A stretch of DNA of 64,000 nucleotides. Source: Arthrobacter sp. HY1533. GTDB taxonomy: Bacteria > Actinomycetota > Actinomycetes > Actinomycetales > Micrococcaceae. Under the pieces are notes generated by a model, which was not told the origin of the DNA, made no database searches, and worked only from the letters and a program-made list of their open reading frames with translations. This document shows positions 1 through 8,351 of the stretch, piece after piece. The position numbers were made by a program, and so were the translations under genes. The stretch's first letter is position 1. Each line of letters starts with the position of its first letter. The DNA lies in assembly GCF_027568515.1 (NCBI RefSeq), contig NZ_JANKZF010000012.1, forward strand, positions 1-64,000, read 5' to 3'.

Positions 1-198
1 ACACCCCCCCGTCGCCCCGGCGCCGCCCGGCCCCCCCCGCTGCCTGGGCCGGGCCCCCCCCGCGACTGTGGTCGTTAAGGGCCAAAAAAAAGTTGTTGAA
101 AAAGTTATCAAAAACCGCGTCATGATTCGGGGCAAACGCACTCACAGGCGAATCCTGGCGCCTGGGTAGACTGGAAGATTCCCCGTCGTGGCGGGTCG
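1..198. other. GC-homopolymer stretch and leader of sigma gene
   Basis: No gene seen. Bases 1-64 are almost pure G/C with several runs of seven or eight C. Bases 80-115 are the opposite, an A/T-rich patch with an A8 run and TTGTTGAAAAAGTT, a plausible promoter area for the sigma-factor gene that follows. No confident -35/-10 pair can be assigned. Homopolymer tracts this long are also where assembly errors occur. Confidence 0.4.
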
Positions 199-1875
199 AT
201 GAAGGGATGGGGCAAATTGACTGGCAACGACGATGAAACCGTGCGGGTTGAGGATTGCGACGAACAGCTGATTGAGCTGGTTCGCTGCGGGGATGTTCAG
301 GCCTATGCCGGCCTGTACGAGCGGCACCTGCCCTCGGCTCGGGCCACCGCGAACGGCTACGCCCGTAATTCCAGCGATGTGCCGGATCTCGTGGCCGAGG
401 CGTTTGCCAACGTGCTGGAGGCGATCCAGGCAGGCAATGGCCCCACAGTCTTTTTTCGCGCCTACCTGCTCACAACCCTGCGGCGCCTGGCAGCAGCCAA
501 GGGCAGGGACGACAAACGGGCGCTCGTTGTTGAAGACCTGGACTCGGTGCCGGACATCGAAGCGGGCAAGGACCCCGCAGTGGCCGCCTTTGAAAGGGAT
601 GTGGTGGGCCGTTCCTTCAGGGACCTGCCCGAACGGTGGCAGGCCGTGCTCTGGTACACCGAAGTGGACGGGATGGCCCCGGCCGAGGTTTCGCCCATAC
701 TTGGCATCAGCGCCAATGCCGTGGCGGCCCTCGCGGTCCGTGCCCGCGAGGGGCTCAAGCAGTCCTACCTGCAAAACCATGTTTCCACGGCCGCCGAAAG
801 CTGCGCCGAATACTCCCGGCAACTGGGCGCCCATGCCCGCGGAGGACTCAGCCTCCGCCGCAAGGAGAAAGTGGATGCGCACCTTCAAGGCTGCCTGCGC
901 TGCACCGAAATGCTGATCCACCTTGGCGATGTCGGGTTCGGCATGCGTTCGGTCATTTTTCCCGCCGTGGCGGGCCTGGCATTTTCGGGCACGGCAGTGG
1001 TCGGTGCGGCCGGAGCTGGCCTGGCGCCGACGCTGTCAGCCGGGACCCACGGCACAAGCCTGGCTGCAGTGCTGTCCGCATCGGCCATCGGTGTGGTCCT
1101 GGTGGGAACAGTCGTCGCGGCCGCCGTGGCGGGGACCTCGGGAACGCCGGGGGAACAAGGCAATCCGGGGGCCGCCCAGGAAAGTGCGGCGAGTGCCGCA
1201 ATTCTTCCGGCACCAACGACCGGCCAAGGCGCCCCGCCGGCCACCAGCCAGGCCCCGGTGCAGCCTGGAAACCTGCCGGAACTGCTCATGATGCCTGTGC
1301 CGTCGGCGGAGGCCGTGCCGGGCGCCCTGGTGCCTGCGCCGCCGGCAATGCCGGCGGAAACAGTGCCGGATCCCACCCCGACAGGAAAACCCGTCCCCGG
1401 GCCGTCGCTCCAGCCAACCCCGTCTCCGACTCCAGCCTCCACGCCGTCGACCCTGCCAAACCCAACGCCCAGCCCCTCGCCGGAGCCCAGCGCAACGCAG
1501 CAGCCGGAAGCCGTGTTCTCGACAACCGGATCCCTGCTCTCCCAGGACAGCGGGGTGACGAGACTGCAGGTTGACATTGCCAGCAGCGTGGCCGGCCTGG
1601 CCGGACCCCGGGTTGGGTTCACCATTCCGCGGCTCTGGATGGGGCGCGACGTGAGCATCACCGCGCCGGAGGGCTGGAACTGCGTGGAGTCATTCGGGCT
1701 GCTCACTGCCGGTGGAATCTGCACCTCCGAGACTTGGGCGGGGGGCGTGCAGAGCTTCATCGTGGAGGTGCCCACGCCCAGCCTGCTGGAAGGCTATCCC
1801 ATGGAAATCACGGCCACGGCCAACGGTGCGGCGGACTTTCGGGCATGGTTGAGTTTCTCCGCGACCCATTTGTGA
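199..1875 (+). CDS. ECF-type sigma factor fused to zinc-finger anti-sigma-like, membrane-spanning and Pro-rich tail
   Basis: 558 residues. Residues ~20-110 look like sigma region 2 and ~130-195 like region 4 (LPERWQAVLWYTEVDGM followed by a helix-turn-helix). An anti-sigma-type zinc finger follows: C202, then H228-x3-C232-x2-C235. Two hydrophobic segments lie at ~250-275 and ~287-313. Next is a long Pro/Ser/Thr-rich linker (~330-435) and a ~115-residue C-terminal domain, probably outside the cell. A free ECF factor is about 180-200 residues, so this one carries its own membrane tether and possible sensor. The membrane topology and tail role are inference. The ATG at 199 has only a weak ribosome site. 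The high identity of the reading frame as coding is supported by its length and domain order. Confidence 0.8.
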   Translation: MKGWGKLTGNDDETVRVEDCDEQLIELVRCGDVQAYAGLYERHLPSARATANGYARNSSDVPDLVAEAFANVLEAIQAGNGPTVFFRAYLLTTLRRLAAAKGRDDKRALVVEDLDSVPDIEAGKDPAVAAFERDVVGRSFRDLPERWQAVLWYTEVDGMAPAEVSPILGISANAVAALAVRAREGLKQSYLQNHVSTAAESCAEYSRQLGAHARGGLSLRRKEKVDAHLQGCLRCTEMLIHLGDVGFGMRSVIFPAVAGLAFSGTAVVGAAGAGLAPTLSAGTHGTSLAAVLSASAIGVVLVGTVVAAAVAGTSGTPGEQGNPGAAQESAASAAILPAPTTGQGAPPATSQAPVQPGNLPELLMMPVPSAEAVPGALVPAPPAMPAETVPDPTPTGKPVPGPSLQPTPSPTPASTPSTLPNPTPSPSPEPSATQQPEAVFSTTGSLLSQDSGVTRLQVDIASSVAGLAGPRVGFTIPRLWMGRDVSITAPEGWNCVESFGLLTAGGICTSETWAGGVQSFIVEVPTPSLLEGYPMEITATANGAADFRAWLSFSATHL

Positions 1876-1992
1876 CGGATGCCAGCCGCCAGAAAGTCTC
1901 ACGATTCGAGACAAAATATTTGAAATGCGCATAATCTGATAGTGCTTCGCTACTGTTGATGGGTTGTAAATACCAGAGGATTAGCGGTTTTC

Positions 1993-3483
1993 ATGAACTT
2001 GTTCCGAACGAAGTCAATTGAGCATTCACTAGCAGATGCCGACGAGCCCGGCCACGGCCTGAAGAGGTCCCTGACCACCTGGGATCTGATGATCATGGGA
2101 ATTGCCGTCGCCGTGGGTGCCGGAATCTTTTCCGTGGGCGCCGAGGCAGCCGCGCACCATGCAGGCCCTGCCGTTTCCATCTCCTTCATCCTGGCCGCGG
2201 TCACCTGCGCGCTGGCGATCATGTGTTACGCGGAGTTTGCCACGGCCATGCCTGTGACAGGCAGCGCCTATGTGTTCACCTACGCCACTGTGGGGGAGCT
2301 CCTGGCCTGGATCATCGGCTGGAACCTGATCCTGGAACTGCTCATGGCAGCCTCTGTCATCGCCAAGTACTGGGGCGTCTACCTCAGCAACTTCTTTGAG
2401 GCCGTCAACATCGACATACCCTCGAACTTCGCGCTGGGCCCGGTCACCGTGTTCTGGGGCCCGCTGGTTGTTGTTGCCGTCTTCACCTTTGTCCTGGTCA
2501 TGGGCACCAAGCTCGCGGCGCGCATCAACAACGTCTTCACGCTGATCAAGATCGGCATCGTGCTGTTTGTCATTGTGGTGGGCTTCTTCTACGTCAAGGC
2601 CGAGAACTACACGCCATTCGTTCCGCCGTCCCAGCCGGCCCCCGCCACCGAAACCTCATGGCAGCTCCAGCCGTTCCTGTCGATGCTGACCGGCGCCGAA
2701 CCCTCCGTGTACGGCTTTGCCGGGATCATCTCCGGTGCGGCATTGGTCTTCTTCGCCTTCATTGGCTTTGACGTGGTTGCCACCAGCGCCGAGGAAGTGA
2801 AAAACCCGGCCAAGACCCTGCCCCGCGGAATCTTCGCCGGCCTGGCCGTGGTGACGGTTCTGTACATCCTGGTCACCCTGGCCGTCACAGGCATGGTCTC
2901 CTATGAAGACCTGGCCAAGGTCGATTCGCCGTCGCTTTCCACTGCCTTCCAGCTGGTGGGCGCCGACTGGGCCGTGGTTGTCATTTCCCTCGGGTCCCTG
3001 ATTGGCCTCACCACTGTCATCATGGTGCTGCTCATGGGCCTGGCCCGCGTGATGATGGCCATGAGCCGCGATGGGCTGCTGCCCCGTGGACTGAGCCGCA
3101 CCTCCGACCGCCACGCCACCCCGGCCCGCACCCAGATCCTCAGCGGCATCCTGGTGGCCATTCTTGCCGGCTTCACCCCGGTTGAACTGCTGAGCGAAAT
3201 GATCAACATCGGCACGCTCAGTGCCTTCGTCATGGTGAGCATCGGCATCCTGGTCCTGCGCCGCAAGCGCCCCGACCTCAAGCCCGCCTTCCGGGTGCCG
3301 CTTGGCCCGGTCATCCCCGTGCTCTCGGCGCTGCTGTGCATCTACCTGATGCTGAACCTGGCCACGCTCACCTGGGTGTTCTTCGCCGTCTGGCTGGCGG
3401 TCGGCCTGGTGTTCTACTTCAGCTACGGTCACTGGAATTCACGGTTGCGCCGCGAGGAAGCCGCTGGAATCAAGCAGCAGTAG
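1993..3483 (+). CDS. APC-superfamily amino acid permease
   Basis: 496 residues with about 12 hydrophobic segments. The N-terminal region (TWDLMIMGIAVAVGAGIFSVG) has the unwound first-helix GAGIF motif typical of APC amino acid/polyamine/cationic permeases, and a FIGFDVVATSAEEVKNP motif in the middle is characteristic of the cationic amino acid transporter branch. It should import an amino acid across the cytoplasmic membrane with a proton; the substrate cannot be read from sequence. It stands alone, 117 bp after the sigma gene and 99 bp before the Dcu transporter. AGAGGA about 15 nt upstream is a distant ribosome site. The C-terminus is short, charged and cytoplasmic. Confidence 0.85.
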   Translation: MNLFRTKSIEHSLADADEPGHGLKRSLTTWDLMIMGIAVAVGAGIFSVGAEAAAHHAGPAVSISFILAAVTCALAIMCYAEFATAMPVTGSAYVFTYATVGELLAWIIGWNLILELLMAASVIAKYWGVYLSNFFEAVNIDIPSNFALGPVTVFWGPLVVVAVFTFVLVMGTKLAARINNVFTLIKIGIVLFVIVVGFFYVKAENYTPFVPPSQPAPATETSWQLQPFLSMLTGAEPSVYGFAGIISGAALVFFAFIGFDVVATSAEEVKNPAKTLPRGIFAGLAVVTVLYILVTLAVTGMVSYEDLAKVDSPSLSTAFQLVGADWAVVVISLGSLIGLTTVIMVLLMGLARVMMAMSRDGLLPRGLSRTSDRHATPARTQILSGILVAILAGFTPVELLSEMINIGTLSAFVMVSIGILVLRRKRPDLKPAFRVPLGPVIPVLSALLCIYLMLNLATLTWVFFAVWLAVGLVFYFSYGHWNSRLRREEAAGIKQQ

Positions 3484-3582
3484 CAGTACGAAACGCAAAC
3501 AGTAATCCACTTCATGAACCCAAATCCGCCGTCCCATCCGGTATCGTCTTGACGAAAATTGGAAACTGCTTGGGGGCACTAA

Positions 3583-4923
3583 TTGGAGACTGTTCGGTTC
3601 ATCATTGAGTTGCTGGTGGTCTTGGCTGCCATCGTCATGGGCACGCGGTCCAGCGGCGTCGGGCTGGGCCTGTGGGGCGGTGCCGGTGTGGCGGTGCTCG
3701 TCTTCATCATGGGCCTGCCTGTGGGCTCTCCACCTGTGGATGCCCTGCTCATTGTCATGGCGGTCATCGTGGCCAGTGCCACCATGCAGGTGGCCGGCGG
3801 CATCGACTGGATGGTCTCGATTGCCGCCAAGCTCATTGCGGCCAATCCGAAGCGGATCACCTTTGTGGCGCCGCTGGTGTCCTTCCTCTTTGCCGTCGGC
3901 GCGGGAACCAGCAACATCCTGTACCCCCTGTTGCCGGTGATTTCAGACCTTTCCTACCGCAACGGGGTGCGGCCATCGAGGCCCCTGTCACTCTCGGTGG
4001 TTGCCACGGGTGTGGCCCTGGCCTGCAGCCCCGTCTCGGCAGCCATGGCCGCCATGGTGACCTTGACCGCCGTCGGGCCCTACAACTTTGAGCTCATCGA
4101 CATCATCAAGGTCACCTTCCCGGCGGCCCTGATCGGCATTGTTGCGGCCGCCTTCGTGGTCAACAAGCTCGGCAAGGAAATCGAAAACGACCCCGAAATC
4201 CAGGCCAAGATTGCCGCCGGCGTGATTTCCGCACCGGGTGCAGGCGGCCAGGCGGCCGAAGTTCAGGTCAGTGTCACCAAGGAGGGGCGCAATGCTGCCA
4301 TCATCTTCTTCGTCGGTGTTGCCGCCATTGTTGTCTTCGGCCTGTGGAAGGGCATCCGCCCCCTCGATGCGGCCGGGAACCCCATGGCCATGACGCCCAT
4401 GATCGAGGTCATCATGCTCCTGGTGGGTACCTTGATCCTGCTCATCTGCAAGCCCAAGATGTCCGAGGTCCCCAGTACCACTGTGTTCAAGGCGGGCATG
4501 GTCTCGGCCATTGCGCTCTTTGGCCTGGCCTGGCTGACCGACACCTTCCTGAGCGCACACACGGATGAGATTGCCTCGGGCGTGGGTGCCCTGGTGCAGC
4601 AGGCCCCGTGGATCTTCGCCCTGGGCGTGTTCCTGGTCTGTGTGCTCACCACCAGCCAGTCCACGGCCACCAGGACAGTGGTGCCCATTGGCCTGGCCGC
4701 CGGCATGGCCCCGGCACTGCTGTCGGGCATGTGGGCAGGAGCCTTTGCCGGCATCTACCTGCTCCCCACCAACGGTTCACAGATCGCCGCGGCGAACTTT
4801 GACACCAGCGGCTCCACCAAGCTGGGCACCAAGCTCTACGACCACTCCTTCTTCATCCCCACGCTGGTCCTGGCCGTGGCGACGCTGATTCCCGGAGCCA
4901 TCCTGGGCGCCATTCTCAGCTGA
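3583..4923 (+). CDS. Dcu-family C4-dicarboxylate transporter
   Basis: 446 residues, the normal size for DcuA/DcuB. The N-terminus (FIIELLVVLAAIVMGTRSSG and GLGLWGGAGVAVL) and the pattern of about 10-12 membrane spans match the anaerobic C4-dicarboxylate/amino acid antiporter family, which exchanges aspartate, fumarate or malate for succinate. The start is a TTG at 3583, with GGGGG six nt upstream; no ATG nearby gives a full first helix. The downstream gene on the other strand is an N-formylglutamate amidohydrolase-like protein, so a role in acidic amino acid exchange is possible but only inferred. The gene ends 19 bp before that convergent gene without a clear terminator hairpin. Confidence 0.8.
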   Translation: METVRFIIELLVVLAAIVMGTRSSGVGLGLWGGAGVAVLVFIMGLPVGSPPVDALLIVMAVIVASATMQVAGGIDWMVSIAAKLIAANPKRITFVAPLVSFLFAVGAGTSNILYPLLPVISDLSYRNGVRPSRPLSLSVVATGVALACSPVSAAMAAMVTLTAVGPYNFELIDIIKVTFPAALIGIVAAAFVVNKLGKEIENDPEIQAKIAAGVISAPGAGGQAAEVQVSVTKEGRNAAIIFFVGVAAIVVFGLWKGIRPLDAAGNPMAMTPMIEVIMLLVGTLILLICKPKMSEVPSTTVFKAGMVSAIALFGLAWLTDTFLSAHTDEIASGVGALVQQAPWIFALGVFLVCVLTTSQSTATRTVVPIGLAAGMAPALLSGMWAGAFAGIYLLPTNGSQIAAANFDTSGSTKLGTKLYDHSFFIPTLVLAVATLIPGAILGAILS

Positions 4924-4942
4924 GGCGGACTCCCGCCCGCCC

Positions 4943-6109
4943 CTACTCGGGGCGGGCGGCCAGGTATGAGCGGAACTCATCCCAGCTGATCTTGCATGAA
5001 TGCGCCAGCTGTGCGGTCCAGGCCGTGTCCTCCTCGGGCCAGCCCGTGCCCGGCTGCTGCAGCGCGGCCGTTGCGTCAGGACCCAGCAGATACTCCCGCA
5101 GGAATTCCGCCTGGACCGCTCCGAGCGCAACATGGGAGGCCCCGGCGCGCTTGCGGAACGTTGAGTCCGTCAACTCGCGGAACAAGGCCCCCGAGGCGAT
5201 GATCTCCTGGCTGCCCAGGTAGGGCTTGTTCAGGGCCACCGCCGCTGGATCGCCGACATTGAAGCCCAGCCTGTGGCATTCGGCCAGGATCCGCAGCATT
5301 TCAGGGTCCATCGTGATGACCTCGCTGCCGCGGGGCTCACCCTCCTGGTCTCCCCGGTTGGACAGCGAAACCACGTCCGGGAGCCTGTCGGCTTCGGCCC
5401 GCTCAACGTTGACCGCCCCGTCCCGCGTGGTGGTGTGGTTCATGGTGTCGTGGAACGACAACGTAAAGACGTGCCCCGGAGTGCCGCTTGCAGCCGCACG
5501 GGCGGACGCGGCCTCGACGACGGCGTCGCGCAGCGAGTCGCGGGTGGACTCGTAGACGCCCAGGCCGCGTTCGGCCACCTCCTCGAAGGCCGCCACCATG
5601 CGGTCAAGCTCGGCATCGCTGCCTGGAACCTTGAGCAGGGGGTAGAAGGAGAAGGTGACGGGGCGGATGGTGTCCACCCCGCCCAGGTCCACCTTGTTCC
5701 AGGTGCCGGCTTCGCGCACCCGGACAAATGCCTCACGCAGTTGGGCGCCAAGGTCCTCTGGCCGGGCCCGGTTGGGGTCGCGGAGCAGGCGGGGGTGCGG
5801 GTTTTCGACGTAGACAATGCGGGGGTCCTGTTCCGCCCAGGCCCGGCAGACAGGGGCCGTGGTGCGGTCGCTGTAGTCGAACTGGAGGCGGTGGGTAAAC
5901 TCCGGCGCCAGAAACTCCACCAGTTCTTCGGGGACGGCGTCGCCGGCATGCGGCGTTGACACCACAAGGTCGGCTTCGGCAATGGCCTCCTGCAGCGTCC
6001 GGCCGGACTCCTTGCCCTGGTAGAACGTGATGTCCGAACTGGAGTAGCTGGTCCCGGCCGGAATGACCACGGGTGCGCCATCGGCGTTGGAAGGGGAGTG
6101 CGTTGACAT
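4943..6109 (-). CDS. N-formylglutamate amidohydrolase-like protein
   Basis: 388 residues from the chosen ATG. The early TPHAGDAVPEEL, followed by a DYSDRTTAPVCRAW stretch and ENPHPRLLRDPNR, match the FGase fold (HutG-type zinc amidohydrolases, which cleave N-formylglutamate or related N-formyl/N-acyl amino acids). A later FTLSFHDTMNHT region contains further candidate metal-binding histidines. A TTG seven codons upstream (6130) is an alternative start; ATG 6109 is preferred because homologues begin near it. No other histidine-utilisation genes are nearby, so its substrate may differ from the classical one. It converges with the Dcu transporter. Confidence 0.7.
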   Translation of the reverse strand: MSTHSPSNADGAPVVIPAGTSYSSSDITFYQGKESGRTLQEAIAEADLVVSTPHAGDAVPEELVEFLAPEFTHRLQFDYSDRTTAPVCRAWAEQDPRIVYVENPHPRLLRDPNRARPEDLGAQLREAFVRVREAGTWNKVDLGGVDTIRPVTFSFYPLLKVPGSDAELDRMVAAFEEVAERGLGVYESTRDSLRDAVVEAASARAAASGTPGHVFTLSFHDTMNHTTTRDGAVNVERAEADRLPDVVSLSNRGDQEGEPRGSEVITMDPEMLRILAECHRLGFNVGDPAAVALNKPYLGSQEIIASGALFRELTDSTFRKRAGASHVALGAVQAEFLREYLLGPDATAALQQPGTGWPEEDTAWTAQLAHSCKISWDEFRSYLAARPE

Positions 6110-6275
6110 GTGCAGTTCCGGGCCTTTCAAGAGGGGGCGGGGAGAAATGGTTTGAGCCTACCTGTGCGTCGCGGGCCGTTGAGGCATTTGGGCATCTCAC
6201 AGCCTTTTGTGTCAGGCTGGCGTTGCGGGCACGCAGGATGTCCGCACAAACAAAGCCAAGAACCAGGGTGGGCGG

Positions 6276-7070
6276 ATGGTGCAGCACATAGGCATTGGCG
6301 ACATTGCACCGGAATCGGTCATGCTGGCCGGGGCCGGCCGCGCCATACTGTTGCAGCTGGCCAACCCCGCCGTTGGGTACGGCGTTGCCCACCACTCACA
6401 CTTCGCCACTGATCCGCTCCGGCGCCTGCACGGGACCCTGAGCTACATTTACGCCCTCACCAACGGCACGCCTGAACAGCGGGCCGCCATGGTCCGGCAC
6501 GTGGCCAAGGCGCACCGGGCAGTGAAGGCCACCGCTGCGGCAACGCACCCGGCCTATGACGCGCGCGACCCGCAGCTGCAATTGTGGGTGGCGGCAACCT
6601 TGTACGATTCCGGCATGCTGGTCTACAACAAGGTTTTCCCGCCGCTTTCGGGCGCCGAGGCCGAGGCTGTCTACCGGGACTACGGTGTCCTGGGCACAGC
6701 CTTGGGGATGCCTGCGGAGCTGTGGCCGGCCACCACGGCGGACTTTCAGCAGTACTGGGACACCCAGCTGGACGGGCTGAGCGTGGATGCAACCATTCGC
6801 TCAGTGGCAGGGGACCTGTTGGCGGCACGCAACGCGCCGCTGTGGGCCAAGGCGCTCATGCCCCTTGCGCGCTTTCTCACCGCCGGGCTGCTGCCGGCCG
6901 CCGTCCGGGAGCAGTACGGGTTCCCCTGGACGCAGCGGCGGGAAGCTGTCCTCGGGGCACTTCTGGGTGCTGTCCGAATCGCGGTCAAGGCGATTCCCGC
7001 CCGGCTCCGCCATGCGCCCATGCACTTCTACCTGAAACGAATTCCCGGTCAGGGGCAGGCGCCGGTCTAA
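6276..7070 (+). CDS. MpaB-like oxygenase (DUF2236)
   Basis: 264 residues. The region GDIAPESVMLAGAGRAILLQLANPAVGYGVAHHS, then RLHGTLSYIYA and a VRHVAKAHRAVK segment, fit the DUF2236 family, which contains the fungal MpaB oxygenase and bacterial latex-clearing proteins that bind b-type haem. Conserved H/R residues in these segments are likely haem contacts. The ATG at 6276 is preferred over an earlier TTG because GGGTGGGCGG lies directly upstream and the family's first motif begins about 10 residues in. It is divergent from the amidohydrolase and has no obvious pathway partners. Substrate unknown. Confidence 0.7.
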   Translation: MVQHIGIGDIAPESVMLAGAGRAILLQLANPAVGYGVAHHSHFATDPLRRLHGTLSYIYALTNGTPEQRAAMVRHVAKAHRAVKATAAATHPAYDARDPQLQLWVAATLYDSGMLVYNKVFPPLSGAEAEAVYRDYGVLGTALGMPAELWPATTADFQQYWDTQLDGLSVDATIRSVAGDLLAARNAPLWAKALMPLARFLTAGLLPAAVREQYGFPWTQRREAVLGALLGAVRIAVKAIPARLRHAPMHFYLKRIPGQGQAPV

Positions 7071-7092
7071 GATGCCGGCCTAGGGTGCCGGC
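7071..7092. repeat. short tandem duplication between convergent genes
   Basis: The 13-mer TGCCGGCCTAGGG occurs twice in a row around 7075-7098, one copy running into the stop end of the minus-strand gene. It looks like a small local duplication; no function is evident. Confidence 0.4.
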
Positions 7093-7728
7093 CTAGGGCG
7101 CCGCGTAGCGCACCACCCAGTCCACCAGCGGCCGCAGCTGCTCCCAGAGGCCCGCGATTCTTGCCTCCGCCTGCGCATCATCCATCCAGTCGGGCCGGCC
7201 GGGGGCAATGGAGGCACTGAGTGTCTTGTGCTTGAGCAGTTCCGCCCGGGGGTGGTCCTTGGCGAAGCCCCGGGGGACCATCTTGAGGGTTTCGCCTTCG
7301 ATCCGGAAACCGGCTGCCTGCAAGGCGGCGAGGTTGGTGTCCAGCGCCTTGCCGCTCGCGGAGGCATCGACGGCCGCCCGGTACCGCGCCAGTTGGGCCG
7401 GTGAATGGGAGTGGTAGCCGCCGCCCGCCAACAGGCCGTCGGCGCTGACCTGCAGATAGAACCCCACCCCTTCGTGGTTGGACAGGAACATGCCCTGCGC
7501 CGTCTTGTACGGGGTCTTGTCCGGCGAGAAGCGGACGTCCCGGTACGGGCGGAAAATCTTCGCCGTCCCAAACCTTGGCTCAAGGGCCCCGGCCAGCGCC
7601 TCCAGCGGGCGCCGCACATCGGCGTCGTACTGCTCCTTGTGCTCCAGCCACCACGCCTTGCTGTTGTTCTCCTCAAGGGCTGCGTAAAACTCCATGGCCG
7701 CCGCTGGGATGCCTGTAAAAGTGTCCAT
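7093..7728 (-). CDS. DUF2461 family protein
   Basis: 211 residues. Motifs NNSKAWWLEHKEQYD, FRPYRDVRFSPDKTPYKT and GFYLQVSADGLLAGGGYH are typical of the DUF2461/TIGR02453 family of conserved proteins of unknown function. The ATG at 7728 is chosen because a TAGGCT hexamer (minus strand, 7736-7741) ends seven nt before it, giving a probable leaderless start, and because homologues begin with the FxGxPxxxxxFYxxLxxNN segment. It converges with the MpaB-like gene and is divergent from furA. Function unknown. Confidence 0.75.
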   Translation of the reverse strand: MDTFTGIPAAAMEFYAALEENNSKAWWLEHKEQYDADVRRPLEALAGALEPRFGTAKIFRPYRDVRFSPDKTPYKTAQGMFLSNHEGVGFYLQVSADGLLAGGGYHSHSPAQLARYRAAVDASASGKALDTNLAALQAAGFRIEGETLKMVPRGFAKDHPRAELLKHKTLSASIAPGRPDWMDDAQAEARIAGLWEQLRPLVDWVVRYAAP

Positions 7729-7846
7729 GGGACTGAGCCTAGGTGCTGATCGCCCGCCCGCACCATGGAAGGGGAATTTGGTGGACAAGTGTTGACGGTG
7801 CACCGCCTGTGGGGGAATTGCCGGCTGTGACTTAGGGGCCACTTAC

Positions 7847-7881
7847 TGGACTCAGTCCAAAAAAGGGTGCATTATTGACAC
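7847..7881 (+). promoter_or_regulatory. probable furA promoter and Fur operator
   Basis: A perfect palindrome TGGACTCAGTCCA (7847-7859) overlaps the -35 position. CATTAT (7870-7875) is a good -10 at 17 nt spacing and ends six nt before the furA ATG at 7882, so the transcript should be leaderless. Leaderless furA messages are known from mycobacteria and streptomycetes. The palindrome is the natural candidate for FurA autoregulation; that is inference. Confidence 0.5.
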
Positions 7882-8349
7882 ATGGTCACCAAAGAGCACT
7901 ACGAGGAAATGTTGCGTGCAGTCCCACTGCGCGTGACGCGTCCCCGTGTTGCCGTGCTCGAGGCTGTCGGGATGCATCCGCATGCGGATGCAGACACCCT
8001 CATTGGTGCCGTGCGCGCGGAACTGGGCAGTGTATCCAAGCAGGCCGTCTACGACGTCCTGGGGGCACTGGTCGAGGCCAACCTTGTGCGGCGCATCGAG
8101 CCCTCGGGCTCACCTGCCCGCTATGAGAGCCGGGTGGGGGACAACCACCACCACGTGGTGTGCCGCTCCTGCGGTGACATTGCCGACGTGGACTGCGCCC
8201 TGGGCGCCGCCCCCTGCCTGCATGCCTCAAATGACCACGGATTCACCATTGATGAAGCCGAGGTCATCTACTGGGGCACCTGCCCCGCCTGCGCCGCCAA
8301 GAGACTTCTGAACGAACAAGAACCGACCTCAACTAGGAGCGATAAGTAA
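7882..8349 (+). CDS. furA: Fur-family redox/metal regulator upstream of catalase
   Basis: 155 residues. The N-terminal winged helix ([25 protein letters not shown], then [22 protein letters not shown]) is followed by the Fur metal region [19 protein letters not shown] and a second CPAC pair near the C-terminus. The two CxxC pairs suggest a structural zinc site. It ends two nt before katA, so the two form an operon. This matches actinobacterial FurA/CatR, a repressor of catalase genes relieved by peroxide. The start is probably leaderless (see the upstream site). Confidence 0.9.
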   Translation: MVTKEHYEEMLRAVPLRVTRPRVAVLEAVGMHPHADADTLIGAVRAELGSVSKQAVYDVLGALVEANLVRRIEPSGSPARYESRVGDNHHHVVCRSCGDIADVDCALGAAPCLHASNDHGFTIDEAEVIYWGTCPACAAKRLLNEQEPTSTRSDK

Positions 8350-8351
8350 AG

